A stretch of DNA of 29,857 nt from Hungatella sp. UBA3402. GTDB taxonomy: Bacteria > Bacillota > Clostridia > Lachnospirales > Lachnospiraceae. A program made the position numbers and the translations under genes. Position 1 is the stretch's first letter, and each line of letters begins with the position of its first letter. Shown here one piece after another: positions 1 to 8,254 of the stretch. The notes under the pieces were generated by a model. It saw only the letters and a program-made list of their open reading frames with translations. It was not told where the DNA came from and did no database searches. The stretch spans positions 1 to 29,857 of the forward strand of contig DEPC01000155.1 in NCBI GenBank assembly GCA_002358555.1, given 5' to 3'.

Positions 1-9
1 AATATAGAT

Positions 10-1296
10 ATGAAGACAGATGCTCTCAAGATGCTGGATTTAACCTCAACCCATGAATTGATGGAAAAGCTATATGGGAAGAATGAGGTAGAAAGCAATG
101 TAGCACGTTACAAAGATTTAGTGGCAAAATTTGAAAAAGAGTTCGGCGACAAGGACATGCTGATATTTACTTCTCCTGGACGAACAGAAATCAGCGGCAA
201 CCACACAGACCATAATCATGGAAAAGTTCTGGCAGGGAGCATTAATTTAGATTGTGTCGGAGTGGCAGCAAAAAATGACAGCAATATCGTAAATATTGTC
301 AGCGAAACCTTTAATCAGAAGTTTTCTATCAATTTGGCAGATTTATCTCCCAGCAGTAAGATGGCAGGAACTGTGGATTTAGTAAAAGGTCTATTAAAAG
401 GCTTTGAGGAGAAAGGCTATGCTGTGGGCGGTTTTGATGCTTACATAACTAGTAATGTCATCAGTGCTGCAGGTGTCAGCTCCTCTGCTGCATTTGAGAT
501 GCTGTTATGCTCCATGCTAAATGTATTCTTTAATGATAATAAGATGGATGTGGTAGCTTATGCTCATGTAGGAAAATATTCTGAGAACCATTATTGGAAT
601 AAGTCTTCAGGTCTTTTGGACCAGATGGCATGTGCAGTAGGTGGTCTTATTACGATTGATTTCTATGACCCGAAGAATCCAGTAGTTGAGCAGATTCCTT
701 TTGATTTTAGTTCCCAAAATCATAGTCTGATTATTGTGAATACAGGAAAAGGACATGCAGACCTCAGTGCAGATTATTCTTCTGTTCCAAATGAGATGAA
801 GAAGGTAGCAGAGTATTTTGGCAAAGAAGTTTGTGCCCAGGTGAAGGAAGAAGATGTGATTGCTAATTTGTCAAAGATAAGAGAATACGCGGGCGACCGT
901 TCTGTTATGAGAGCACTCCATTTCTTTGAAGAAAATAAAAGAGTGGAAGCAGAAGTAGCTGCTTTGAAAGAGAATCGGTTTGATGACTTCCTGGCTGGCA
1001 TCACAGCTTCTGGAAATTCTTCCTGGAAATGGCTGCAAAACTGTTATACTAATAGCAACGTGCAAGAGCAGGGAATCAGTGTTGCCTTAGCTTTGACAGA
1101 AATGTTTATTGAAGAAAAGGGAAGAGGAGCATGCAGAATTCATGGTGGTGGATTTGCAGGAGTTATTATGGCTATGCTGCCTAATGATTTGGTAGATGAA
1201 TATATTGAATATATTGAGAAGGCATTAGGCAAGGGTAATGCCTATAAGATGAGTATTCGTCCTTATGGAGCAATCTGTGTGAATCAAGAGGTATAG
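10..1296 (+). CDS. galK: Galactokinase
   Basis: GHMP-family kinase that phosphorylates galactose to galactose-1-phosphate, the first committed step of the cytoplasmic Leloir pathway. The protein of 428 residues carries the galactokinase signature PGRTEISGNHTDHNHG (about residues 56-71), the GHMP ATP-binding loop SAAGVSSSAA in the middle and the C-terminal motif GGGFAGVIMA. Length fits the slightly long clostridial galactokinases. Only nine bases precede the chosen ATG, they contain no stop and no ribosome-binding site can be seen, so the true start may lie outside the window. Context: it precedes an AraC regulator and a sugar-binding protein, with a beta-galactosidase 7 kb further on, which fits lactose or galactoside use. 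The family call is very secure; the exact start is not. Confidence 0.95.
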   Translation: MKTDALKMLDLTSTHELMEKLYGKNEVESNVARYKDLVAKFEKEFGDKDMLIFTSPGRTEISGNHTDHNHGKVLAGSINLDCVGVAAKNDSNIVNIVSETFNQKFSINLADLSPSSKMAGTVDLVKGLLKGFEEKGYAVGGFDAYITSNVISAAGVSSSAAFEMLLCSMLNVFFNDNKMDVVAYAHVGKYSENHYWNKSSGLLDQMACAVGGLITIDFYDPKNPVVEQIPFDFSSQNHSLIIVNTGKGHADLSADYSSVPNEMKKVAEYFGKEVCAQVKEEDVIANLSKIREYAGDRSVMRALHFFEENKRVEAEVAALKENRFDDFLAGITASGNSSWKWLQNCYTNSNVQEQGISVALALTEMFIEEKGRGACRIHGGGFAGVIMAMLPNDLVDEYIEYIEKALGKGNAYKMSIRPYGAICVNQEV

Positions 1297-1376
1297 ACGT
1301 AGCCAAAGATAACAGGTCATCTGGCAGTATTATTATGTGCTTTTATTTGATTCTAGAAAAATGATTTTGGAAAAGT

Positions 1377-1414
1377 AGGGCTGTTGCAAAATTACTGCAT
1401 TTTGCAGTGGCCCT
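1377..1414. repeat. 16-bp imperfect hairpin downstream of galK
   Basis: Arms 1377-1392 and 1399-1414 pair over 16 positions with three G-T wobbles around a 6-base loop. It is the only strong structure in the 380-base gap between galK and the AraC gene. No T tract follows on either strand, so it is not a textbook terminator. It could still end galK transcripts, stabilise the 3' end, or be a leftover of a small mobile repeat (the arm reads GGGCTGTTGCAAAAT). The rest of the gap holds the AraC promoter and AT-rich DNA in which I see nothing else. Confidence 0.5.
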
Positions 1415-1578
1415 CTTAGGGGTTATAGAGTTTTGTAAACTGTGTTATATCATTGGTTCATTATATTTTGTTATATAGAATTATGCAGTAGATATATTGG
1501 AAACCACAGTCAGCAGTCACTATATCTATGCGGTTTTAGTAGTAATTGTAGGTTTGTAATATCAAAAAAATAAATTTC

Positions 1579-1607
1579 TTGACTTATTAGTAGATTTTTT
1601 GTATAAA
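1579..1607 (+). promoter_or_regulatory. Sigma-A promoter for the AraC-family gene
   Basis: TTGACT at 1579-1584 and TATAAA at 1602-1607 are separated by exactly 17 bases. The expected transcription start is near 1614, about 65 bases before the AraC-family coding region. Confidence 0.75.
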
Positions 1608-1613
1608 GGAGAT

Positions 1614-1638
1614 AGCTTATATGACCAGATACATCTGG
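1614..1638. promoter_or_regulatory. Candidate operator next to the araC transcription start
   Basis: AGCTTATATG at 1614-1623 resembles AGCTTATGTG in front of lacZ with one mismatch. It is followed at once by a perfect dyad, CCAGAT-AC-ATCTGG (1625-1638). Both lie at or just after the predicted transcription start, a place where bound regulator would repress. Autoregulation is inferred from position only. Confidence 0.4.
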
Positions 1639-1678
1639 CAGACAGGTTTGTGAAAGTAAAAAGAAAGGGGCGTCTGTG

Positions 1679-2596
1679 ATGGATGAACCTATGAGAGATG
1701 AACCAACGCAATGTTATCGAGTCAGCTCCAGCTTTCGTATGTTGGGAAGTCTGCCCATAGAAGATGTGGAATTATATCTGACAGTTTGTGGTACAGAGCG
1801 CTGCTCTGCTGATAAGTTTTATGGCCCCATAGTTCGGAGGGATTATCATGTTCATTTCATTTTGTCAGGGAAGGGAACTTTGGAGATGGGAGGAAAGGTT
1901 TATCATCTCCGTCGAGGGCAGATTTTTGTAACTGTGCCTGGTATTGAGATTTTTTATTATTCAGACCCAGAAGACCCCTGGCATTATGCTTGGGTTTCTT
2001 TTAATGGTTCAAAAGCTGCTCTTTATTTAGAAAAAGCTGGAATTACTCTCAACCAGCCCATTAGAGATGCTTTTTTGGAACCAGAAGAATTTCTTACTAT
2101 TATAGAGGAAATCTTAAATCATCATGAGATTACAGTTGCCAATGAGCTAATTCGGACCGCATTGTTATATCAGATTCTGGCGCTTTTGGTTAATTCTCAA
2201 AATCAGAACCTTGAAAAGCAGAAAAAAACCCTTCCTCATGATTATTCGCCGGATGTTTATGTAGATAATGCACTTCAGTATATTCATAACCATTATGCCC
2301 ATGCAAAAATCAGTGATATTGCATCTTATATTGGAATTACCCGTTCTTATCTGACCCATATTTTTAAACAGAAGATGGAAATTTCTCCTCAGGAATATTT
2401 GGTAAGTTATCGTCTAGAACAGGGAAGCAGGCTTTTAAGGACAACCAAAATGTCCATAGGAGAGATTGCAGAGAAGATTGGCTATGAAAATCCATTAACC
2501 TTTTCTAAAATATTCAAAAATGTTTATGGGGTAAGTCCTAAAAATTACCGGATTCGAGTACTAGAGCAGGAACAGCAGGTTTTTCAAAAAGGTTAA
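1679..2596 (+). CDS. AraC-family transcriptional regulator with cupin sensor domain
   Basis: Two-domain regulator of about 305 residues. The N-terminal half is a cupin-type AraC ligand-binding domain (HVHFILSGKGTLEMGG and the following LRRGQIFVTVPG). The C-terminal 100 residues hold two helix-turn-helix motifs, the first around ISDIASYIGITRSYLTHIFK and the second ending in IGYENPLTFSKIFKNVYGVSPKNYR, the classical AraC signature. Start: ATG at 1679 lies about nine bases after AGAAAGGGG; a GTG three bases earlier is possible. The family commonly senses sugars and activates transport and glycosidase genes. Its neighbours (galK, a sugar-binding lipoprotein, lacZ further on) suggest a galactoside ligand, but the ligand cannot be read from the sequence. 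A promoter and possible operator lie just upstream. Confidence 0.93.
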   Translation: MDEPMRDEPTQCYRVSSSFRMLGSLPIEDVELYLTVCGTERCSADKFYGPIVRRDYHVHFILSGKGTLEMGGKVYHLRRGQIFVTVPGIEIFYYSDPEDPWHYAWVSFNGSKAALYLEKAGITLNQPIRDAFLEPEEFLTIIEEILNHHEITVANELIRTALLYQILALLVNSQNQNLEKQKKTLPHDYSPDVYVDNALQYIHNHYAHAKISDIASYIGITRSYLTHIFKQKMEISPQEYLVSYRLEQGSRLLRTTKMSIGEIAEKIGYENPLTFSKIFKNVYGVSPKNYRIRVLEQEQQVFQKG

Positions 2597-2716
2597 GAAG
2601 ACAATCCCTATCCATTTGTTAAAACCAGTCACCAACCTCAAACTTATTCTCCCAAACAGAGGGATTGGATTCCTAATGTACATGAATAGGGACTATAGAA
2701 ACTGTTAAAAGGGTTT

Positions 2717-3994
2717 TTATTCTTCTGCTATTTGGGTATTCATAAAGGCGGCAATTTCCTTGCAGGCTTCTTCCATGGTAATTTCAGCGGTATAGGCTCG
2801 AACCATAACTTGCTGAGAATAATCTTCCCATACTTTGGTAGAGGCAGTATAAGGGCGAATTACCATGTCTTTTGTCATATCTAAATATGCTTGGAGATTA
2901 AATTGTGGAGCACAATTGACCCAGTTGTCAGAAGTTCCCATATATGCAGACATTGTGATTCCTAGTTCTGCCTGCTTTCTCTGTACAGGTTCGCTTCCCA
3001 GATATTCTAAAAGCTTCCATGCTTCCTCTGTGTGTTTACCGTCAGCGGCTGCTGCCCATCCAAGACCATTATAAACAGTTTTTCTGGTTCCGTCCCCTGC
3101 TTTTGGAAGTACTGCTACATCAGCATTTGCCGCAATATATTCATTTTCAGAAAATGCTTTTACCATCCAAGAGCCCTGCAAAGTCATAGCAGACCTGCCA
3201 GAACCAAAAAGTACATCTGTAGTATTTTCTCCCATCATCTGTTGTGTAGGCATGGAGGTAGTTACCAGATTGTCATACCACCAATTCATAGCAGAGATAG
3301 TTTCTGGCGCATCCCAGCCAGAAGCTGATTTATCGTCATTTAGGATATATCCTCCCATGCTATAAATCATATTGTAATATCCGTCCTGGTTGTAAGCAGC
3401 AGGAGAAGCAAATCCATATTGATTTTTCTCTTTATTAGTCAGTTTTTGTGCAGCTTCTGCAAAAGTATCCCAAGTCCAGGTTTCGTCTGGATAGGCAATA
3501 TTGGCCTCATCAAACATAGTTTTATTGTACCAGAGAGCAATAGTATCATAATCTTTAGGAATGGCATAAGTCTTTTGGTCATATTGGTATAATCCCAGAA
3601 TATCCTGATAATAATTTGTTAGTTCAATCTGGTCGCTTTGAGCAATACGGTCTGTTAAATCTAAGAGAACTCCTCCTCGCATAAATCTCTGGCTATAAGT
3701 AGAATGCATCCAGAAAACATCAGGCAAAGTACTACCCTGAGCACCTGCTTCCAGAAGGGTCCAATATTGGTCCCAGGGAACCACCTGGATTTCTACAGCA
3801 ATCCCTGTTTCATTGGTAAAATCATCCATAAGCTGTCTTAAACCAGGAAGTTGGTTGTTGTCCCAGATAGAGACAGAAAGCTGGTTGGAAGAATTATTGC
3901 CAGAGCTGTCAGAGTTTTCAGAACCTCCACAGGCAGACAGAGAAGTACACATAGCAGCAGCTAAGATGACAGATAATAGCGTTTTCTTTTTCAT
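2717..3994 (-). CDS. Extracellular sugar-binding lipoprotein (ABC transporter family 1)
   Basis: Family 1 solute-binding protein of about 425 residues. A Lys-rich lipoprotein signal (MKKKTLLSVILAAAMCTSL) ends in the lipobox LSAC, so the mature protein would be anchored outside the membrane by its cysteine, followed by a Ser/Asn-rich linker. The rest is typical of carbohydrate-binding proteins: SIWDNNQLPGLRQLMDDFTNETG near the start, then PDVFWMH, YAIPKDYDTIALWYNK, FGSGRSAMTLQGSWMV and EEAWKLLEYLGSE. ATG at 3994 is chosen because GGAGGAT sits seven bases before it; the ATG five codons earlier would place this site inside the gene. Unusually, no MalF/MalG-type permease genes flank it. It converges on the AraC-family gene and has its own upstream dyad. 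A lactose or galactoside ligand is inferred from context. Confidence 0.92.
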   Translation of the reverse strand: MKKKTLLSVILAAAMCTSLSACGGSENSDSSGNNSSNQLSVSIWDNNQLPGLRQLMDDFTNETGIAVEIQVVPWDQYWTLLEAGAQGSTLPDVFWMHSTYSQRFMRGGVLLDLTDRIAQSDQIELTNYYQDILGLYQYDQKTYAIPKDYDTIALWYNKTMFDEANIAYPDETWTWDTFAEAAQKLTNKEKNQYGFASPAAYNQDGYYNMIYSMGGYILNDDKSASGWDAPETISAMNWWYDNLVTTSMPTQQMMGENTTDVLFGSGRSAMTLQGSWMVKAFSENEYIAANADVAVLPKAGDGTRKTVYNGLGWAAAADGKHTEEAWKLLEYLGSEPVQRKQAELGITMSAYMGTSDNWVNCAPQFNLQAYLDMTKDMVIRPYTASTKVWEDYSQQVMVRAYTAEITMEEACKEIAAFMNTQIAEE

Positions 3995-4045
3995 TTCTAC
4001 ATCCTCCATTGTTTTGTAAATTTAAGCAAGTTTTATTGTGTCTGT

Positions 4046-4085
4046 ATCTTAACATGGAGAATAAAGAAAAAACATAATCTTATGT
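4046..4085 (-). promoter_or_regulatory. Promoter and candidate activator site of the sugar-binding protein gene
   Basis: On the minus strand an extended -10 (TGTTAAGAT, hexamer at 4046-4051) has no good -35. Just upstream, at 4072-4085, is the dyad ACATAA-GA-TTATGT, which would overlap the -35 position, as is usual for AraC-type activators. CACATAAG is shared with the lacZ upstream region, where the last TTATGT also ends 20-21 bases before a -10-like hexamer. Regulation by the nearby AraC protein is an inference. Confidence 0.45.
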
Positions 4086-4116
4086 GTTGTCTATATGGAG
4101 TAAGAGGTTTTTATTG

Positions 4117-4145
4117 AAAAAACTCCCCTTAGGTAGTGGGGAGTT
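4117..4145 (-). terminator. Intrinsic terminator overlapping the methyltransferase stop codon
   Basis: On the minus strand AACTCCCC (4138-4145) pairs perfectly with GGGGAGTT (4121-4128) and is followed by six T (4117-4122, overlapping the stem foot). The nine-base loop contains the TAA stop codon of the methyltransferase gene, so the last codons form the 5' arm. Confidence 0.85.
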
Positions 4146-5310
4146 CATGTTCTGAAATCTGTCTGCTACCGAGCAGTTGATATAAAGTTGGAGTGATATG
4201 GTATTCGGAAATAACTTTCTTTACCTCATCAAGAGCCTTTTGTCTGGCTGCTTTCGATTTATTGGGATTTTTCACGGCTCGTATCAAGATATTTTTAGGA
4301 GTGTGTTCAAAGTCAATAAATTCCAAAAGCTGAGTATGATAGCCACAATATTCCAGAAGGTTTCCTCGAATGGCATCTGTCATTAAGGCAGAAAATCGTT
4401 CTGATACAATTCCATACCTTGTAAAAAGAGAAAAGGTATCTGTGGAAATCTGCTGATTTAGCTCATGCTGACAACAAGGGACAGAAAAAATCATGGAGGC
4501 ATTCCAGGAAATGGCATTGTAAAGGGCATAGTCTGTTGCTGTATCACATGCATGTAATGTAATCACCATATCAACATCAAAAGGACAGCAGAATCCATTA
4601 ATATCTCCTAACTCAAAAGAAAGATTGTCATAATGATATTTTTGGGCGGCTTCATTACATTTTTTAATGACATCTTCCTTTAAGTCAAGTCCAATCATAG
4701 TTACTGAAATATTGCGAATCACAGTCAGATAATGATATACAATAAAAGTTAAATAAGATTTGCCGCATCCAAAATCAATAATATTCAAATGTTTATAATC
4801 TTGCTTTTTGATGATATCATCAATCAGTTCAATAAAACGGTTAATCTGTTTATATTTATCATACATGGATTTGACAATCGCTCCATTTGCAGTAAAAATT
4901 CCCATATCAACTAAGGGGGTAATTACCTCCCCTTCACATAAGAGATACTGTTTCTTTCTGTTGTGAGAAGGCTCCCATGGCAATTCCCAGGAACTTTTCA
5001 TCTGTTTAGCATGAAATAAAACTTTCTTTTTCTTAGAAATACTGATAGAAAATTCCTGAGTCTTTGACCAAGCATTTAATTGTTGGTAAGTATTTTCTAG
5101 AAGGTCAATGCATCGGTTCATCAGAATAGAAAATGGGATATTTTCATGAAAAACTTGTTTCTCTGTATATTTTGACAGTTGATAATAATCACCTTTGTTT
5201 TCCATGATGATTTTTTTGTATGGTTCATTTTTTGAGACAGGTTTGCTTAGAATCATTTTTAAAGGGTTATCTTCTAAGATACGACTCACATAGCTGCTGA
5301 TGGAATTCAT
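4129..5310 (-). CDS. Class I SAM-dependent methyltransferase (Methyltransf_32 type)
   Basis: About 393 residues. A Rossmann-type methyltransferase core occupies the middle: motif I IIDFGCGKSYLTFIVYHYL, acidic motif II ending MIGLDLKEDVI, then DVDMVITLHACDTATDYAL and the characteristic SVPCCQHEL. That CCQHEL stretch is typical of the Methyltransf_32 group, related to GSTCD-like proteins, whose substrates are mostly unknown. The N-terminal 150 residues look like a separate substrate-recognition region containing ISISKKKKVLFH. ATG at 5310 is preferred because GGAG lies eight bases before it; a TTG at 5352 is an alternative without a good site. The gene stands alone, with about 270 AT-rich bases upstream and its own terminator downstream. 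Methyl transfer is secure, the target is unknown. Confidence 0.82.
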   Translation of the reverse strand: MNSISSYVSRILEDNPLKMILSKPVSKNEPYKKIIMENKGDYYQLSKYTEKQVFHENIPFSILMNRCIDLLENTYQQLNAWSKTQEFSISISKKKKVLFHAKQMKSSWELPWEPSHNRKKQYLLCEGEVITPLVDMGIFTANGAIVKSMYDKYKQINRFIELIDDIIKKQDYKHLNIIDFGCGKSYLTFIVYHYLTVIRNISVTMIGLDLKEDVIKKCNEAAQKYHYDNLSFELGDINGFCCPFDVDMVITLHACDTATDYALYNAISWNASMIFSVPCCQHELNQQISTDTFSLFTRYGIVSERFSALMTDAIRGNLLEYCGYHTQLLEFIDFEHTPKNILIRAVKNPNKSKAARQKALDEVKKVISEYHITPTLYQLLGSRQISEHELPTT

Positions 5311-5579
5311 AGTTTTTACTCCAAACATTTTTTGATTTTTGGTAAGTACCAAGTATATTCATAATTACAAGAAAAAATCTACGATAATTGCTCTAGATAA
5401 TTGCATCGTTGCATAGTTTTTCATATTTTTGTATCATGAACACAGCAAAGATACCAACCTACTGAATAATCACAATTTTTTAATGCAATGATTGTACCAG
5501 AAATCTTATTTCATGACAATTGTTAGTTTTACAAATTTTATTGATTCTTGAAAGAGAATAGGGCTGAAAAATTATTGTT

Positions 5580-6944
5580 TCAAGATTTATGAGAATATTT
5601 CCCTCTCTTTTTTTCTGTACATGCAAAATAGATGAGGCATATAGTAATCTGTAGTACAGTAGAAAGAGGAATTGCCAATCCTACTTGAAACAAAGAAGCA
5701 CCAGGTTGTCTGCTCATCAGATAAGAGACTGGAATTCTGACACAAAAGGCACCAATAATTCCTTGCAGCATGACAAAAGCAGTTTGTCCACAGCCATTAA
5801 AATATCCAGTAAAACAAAAGAGGAAAGATACCAGCAGAGTATCAATAGCATAAGCCCTTAAATAATCCGCTGCTGCAAGGATAATATCCTGGTCTTTGGC
5901 AAAGATGCCTGTAAGGATAGTTCCATGGAAAAAAGAAATATAGGACAGAATCAAACCAAATCCAAAAGATACCATCATTCCATAAACCATTCCTCGTTTC
6001 GCCCTATTCATTTTTCCAGCTCCATAATTTTGTGCTACAAATGCTGACATAGACTGGCTGAAAGCAGAAGGCATCATTAAGATAAAAGTACACAGCTTTT
6101 CAGCAACTCCAACTCCTGCAGAAGCAATCACTCCCAGACCATTGATAATGGCAATAATGACTAGAAAAGAGATGCTCACCAAGAAGTCCTGAAGCGCAAT
6201 AGGAAATCCTAAAGATAAGGCTTTGCGAGTCAGCTTTTTGTGAAAACGAAGATTGGAACGAGAGAATGCAAAAGGAAGTTCCTTTTTTCGGATAATCAAT
6301 AGGGATAAGATAACACTAATTCCTTGAGCAAGAACGGTTGCCAAAGCGGCTCCAGCAGAAGCCATATGAAGGACTGCCACAAAAAACAGGTCGCCAAAAA
6401 TATTGAATATACAGGCAATAAACACAGCAAGGAGAGGAGTTTTGGAATCTCCAATTCCTCTGAAAATACTTCCTAATACATTGTAGGCAATGATAAACAG
6501 AGAACCTGCAGAGCAGATACAGATATATAGAGCTGTCTTATCAAAAGCCTCTGCTGGAGCATGCATGATATGTGCTAAGGATTTGGCTCCTCCTACCATA
6601 GCAAAGGTAGCTACAACAGCAATCACTGCAAACATACAAATGCTACTTCCAATGACATCGCCAGCTTCTTGCTCCTGTTTCTGCCCAATTTTTTGTCCAA
6701 GCAGTATAGTAGTTCCCATCGCCAATCCAGTGATAACTGAAGTGACAGACTGCATCACCTGGCTTCCCGTGGAGACAGCCGAGACATCTGCCGCTGATGC
6801 AAATTGTCCTACAATCAGAAGGTCTGTGCCACCATACATGGCTTGGAGCAGCAGGGCGAAAAGTACTGGCAGTGCAAAACGGAGCAATGGGGTTAAAATA
6901 GGCCCCTCTGTAAATAGAAGATTCTCATGTTTTTTGTGATTCAT
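5580..6944 (-). CDS. MATE-family multidrug efflux transporter (MepA-like)
   Basis: About 454 residues with roughly twelve hydrophobic segments in two similar halves, as in MATE antiporters, which export cationic drugs or metabolites using a Na+ or H+ gradient across the cytoplasmic membrane. Family features include the N-terminal PLLRFALPVLFALLLQAMYGGTD, VGQFASAADVSAVSTG in the first half and VAQNYGAGKMNRAKRG in the second. ATG at 6944 follows GAGGGGG at a good distance; an upstream ATG at 7016 in the same frame has no such site and lies inside the leader region. The gene is preceded by a consensus promoter and a strong hairpin-plus-T attenuator, so expression is probably controlled by premature termination. 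It is only distantly similar to the second MATE gene at 14725. Confidence 0.92.
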   Translation of the reverse strand: MNHKKHENLLFTEGPILTPLLRFALPVLFALLLQAMYGGTDLLIVGQFASAADVSAVSTGSQVMQSVTSVITGLAMGTTILLGQKIGQKQEQEAGDVIGSSICMFAVIAVVATFAMVGGAKSLAHIMHAPAEAFDKTALYICICSAGSLFIIAYNVLGSIFRGIGDSKTPLLAVFIACIFNIFGDLFFVAVLHMASAGAALATVLAQGISVILSLLIIRKKELPFAFSRSNLRFHKKLTRKALSLGFPIALQDFLVSISFLVIIAIINGLGVIASAGVGVAEKLCTFILMMPSAFSQSMSAFVAQNYGAGKMNRAKRGMVYGMMVSFGFGLILSYISFFHGTILTGIFAKDQDIILAAADYLRAYAIDTLLVSFLFCFTGYFNGCGQTAFVMLQGIIGAFCVRIPVSYLMSRQPGASLFQVGLAIPLSTVLQITICLIYFACTEKKRGKYSHKS

Positions 6945-7032
6945 AGAACGATTTCCCCCTCTTATAAAATTTGCATAACTGATAAAGAAGCTGTTTTTGT
7001 TTAACAATATCATCAAAATGAGAAATTACAAC

Positions 7033-7077
7033 AAAAACGGATAAGGCAGCAGGCATCTCAGCCTGCCATCTTATCCG
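7033..7077 (-). terminator. Attenuator terminator before the MATE gene
   Basis: Stem arms 7038-7045/7070-7077 (8 bp, perfect) and 7049-7054/7061-7066 (6 bp, perfect), six-base loop, T tract opposite 7033-7037. It lies about 90 bases before the MATE start codon and after that gene's promoter, so it must regulate the MATE gene itself. Confidence 0.88.
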
Positions 7078-7117
7078 GCAAAATACTTCCTGTAGAGTAG
7101 ATTCCCCTCCGATGAAC
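7033..7117 (-). promoter_or_regulatory. Attenuator leader of the MATE gene, candidate guanidine-IV (mepA-type) riboswitch
   Basis: On the minus strand the predicted transcript begins near 7117. It contains GGAGGGGAATCTACTCT, then CTACAGGAAGTATTTTGCC, and runs directly into a terminator hairpin: CGGATAAG/CTTATCCG (8 bp) and GCAGGC/GCCTGC (6 bp) around a 3x3 internal loop, followed by five T (7033-7037). A short structured leader ending in a terminator before a MepA-like MATE gene is the known setting of guanidine-IV riboswitches in Clostridia. I recall GGGGAAUCUAC- and ACAGG-like conserved stretches in that motif but cannot check a covariance model. The terminator is clear; the ligand is a guess from context. 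Confidence 0.5.
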
Positions 7118-7123
7118 AAAAAA

Positions 7124-7152
7124 ATTATAGCAGAGAATGAAGAAAATGTCAA
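7124..7152 (-). promoter_or_regulatory. Consensus sigma-A promoter of the MATE gene
   Basis: Minus-strand TTGACA (7147-7152), a 17-base spacer and TATAAT (7124-7129): a full match to consensus at ideal spacing. The -35 overlaps the stop codon of the flagellin remnant. Such a strong promoter followed by a terminator fits control by attenuation. Confidence 0.9.
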
Positions 7153-8032
7153 TTTTCGTAACAAGGCAAATACATCTGAACAGACTGGACAAGGATGCTG
7201 TTCTTTGTATAATTTATCATTTCTTCAGCTATATCTGTATCACGAATCCTGCTTTCCGATTCAGTCACATTTGATATACTGGTATTCAAGTTATTGATGA
7301 CTTCATATCCAGAGCATAAAGGGTATTTCCAGAACTATCTTTTGTTCCAGTAGTGATATACTTACCTTCTCCTTTTTCTCCGGCTTTTATGCTAAGACCT
7401 GACGGATCAAGTATGGTGACAGTGGCTTTTGTATTTCCAGATGTATCGGTATATCCGCCGATATTACCTCCATCATTGGTCCAACCGCCGTCGGCAGTGA
7501 TTGTGCCGCCGCTGATTTCAATGCTGCTGATTGTACCATTTTTCCCGCTACCAATCCCAGAGGAGTTAGTAGAACCTGTAGAGGTAATGATGCCACCATT
7601 GATGGTAATAGTACCACCTATCGCTTGATAACCAGAACCAATTCCAGCACCTTGCGTTCCAGCATTAGCAGTAATAGTACCACCATTAATAGTGATACTA
7701 TCCATAGTTCCAGCCCAACCTGCTCCAATGGATGCGCCATCATTACCACCATTTGATATAATTCTAAGTGCATTGTCTGCTGAAGTTCCATCACCGATTG
7801 TAATTGTACCTATTGTACCATGGCATCCACTGCCAATTCCAGTACCATGACTCTTACTGGAAGCATTGATGGTAGTATCACCAGTAATCTTAATGCTCTC
7901 GACTTTTTGGACATCAGGAGTTGAATATGTAGAAACCCATCCACCGCCACCGATGCCAGCACTATGTTGGCCACCTACTGCAGTGATGTCAATACCATTT
8001 CCTTCAAATTCTTCAAAATGTTGTATGCTTTC
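7149..8032 (-). pseudogene. Decayed flagellin gene with a glycine-rich repeat domain
   Basis: From 8032 down to 7289 one minus-strand frame stays open without a convincing start codon (an in-frame TGA lies at 8033-8035). It encodes repeats of the type ITINGGTITANAGTQGAGIGSG, a glycine-rich beta-repeat found in surface proteins. It stops at 7286 after LYALDMKSSIT. One base out of frame the sequence continues NLNTSISNVTESESRIRDTD, then IAEEMINYTKNSILVQSVQ, which is the conserved C-terminal D0 region of bacterial flagellin (family pattern: SESRIRDTDMA..M..Y.K..IL.Q). A TGA at 7149-7151 follows. The N-terminal flagellin domain is missing and the last residues do not match the usual ending. It is best read as a flagellin whose variable centre carried the repeat domain, now truncated and frameshifted. 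Confidence 0.75.
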
Positions 8033-8254
8033 TCAACATGAACAAAATTTCCTCAACAGCATAAAACTACTTTTATAAAGATTGCATGAAAAATCCATAT
8101 ACATTTTAATAAAATATCTTTATAATAAAACTAAAGTATATTAAAAAGATATTCCTGCCAGTTCTGTATCTGATTTTACAATATGTCCAGAGAATATAAG
8201 GAATTTAGTTCTTATTTGGCAGAATACAGTTTTCAAATATACTTTAAGCTTAGA

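Noticed and set aside
1377..1414. Intrinsic terminator of galK
   Set aside because: Stable hairpin but no T tract on either strand; reported as a hairpin only.
1621..1653. Ten-codon frame (MTRYIWQTGL) after AAGGAG, possible AraC leader peptide
   Set aside because: The ribosome-binding site would lie at or upstream of the predicted transcription start (about 1614), so it would not be transcribed from the visible promoter.
6925..7164. 79-codon minus-strand frame over the MATE leader
   Set aside because: It runs through the promoter, leader and terminator of the MATE gene and has no ribosome-binding site of its own.
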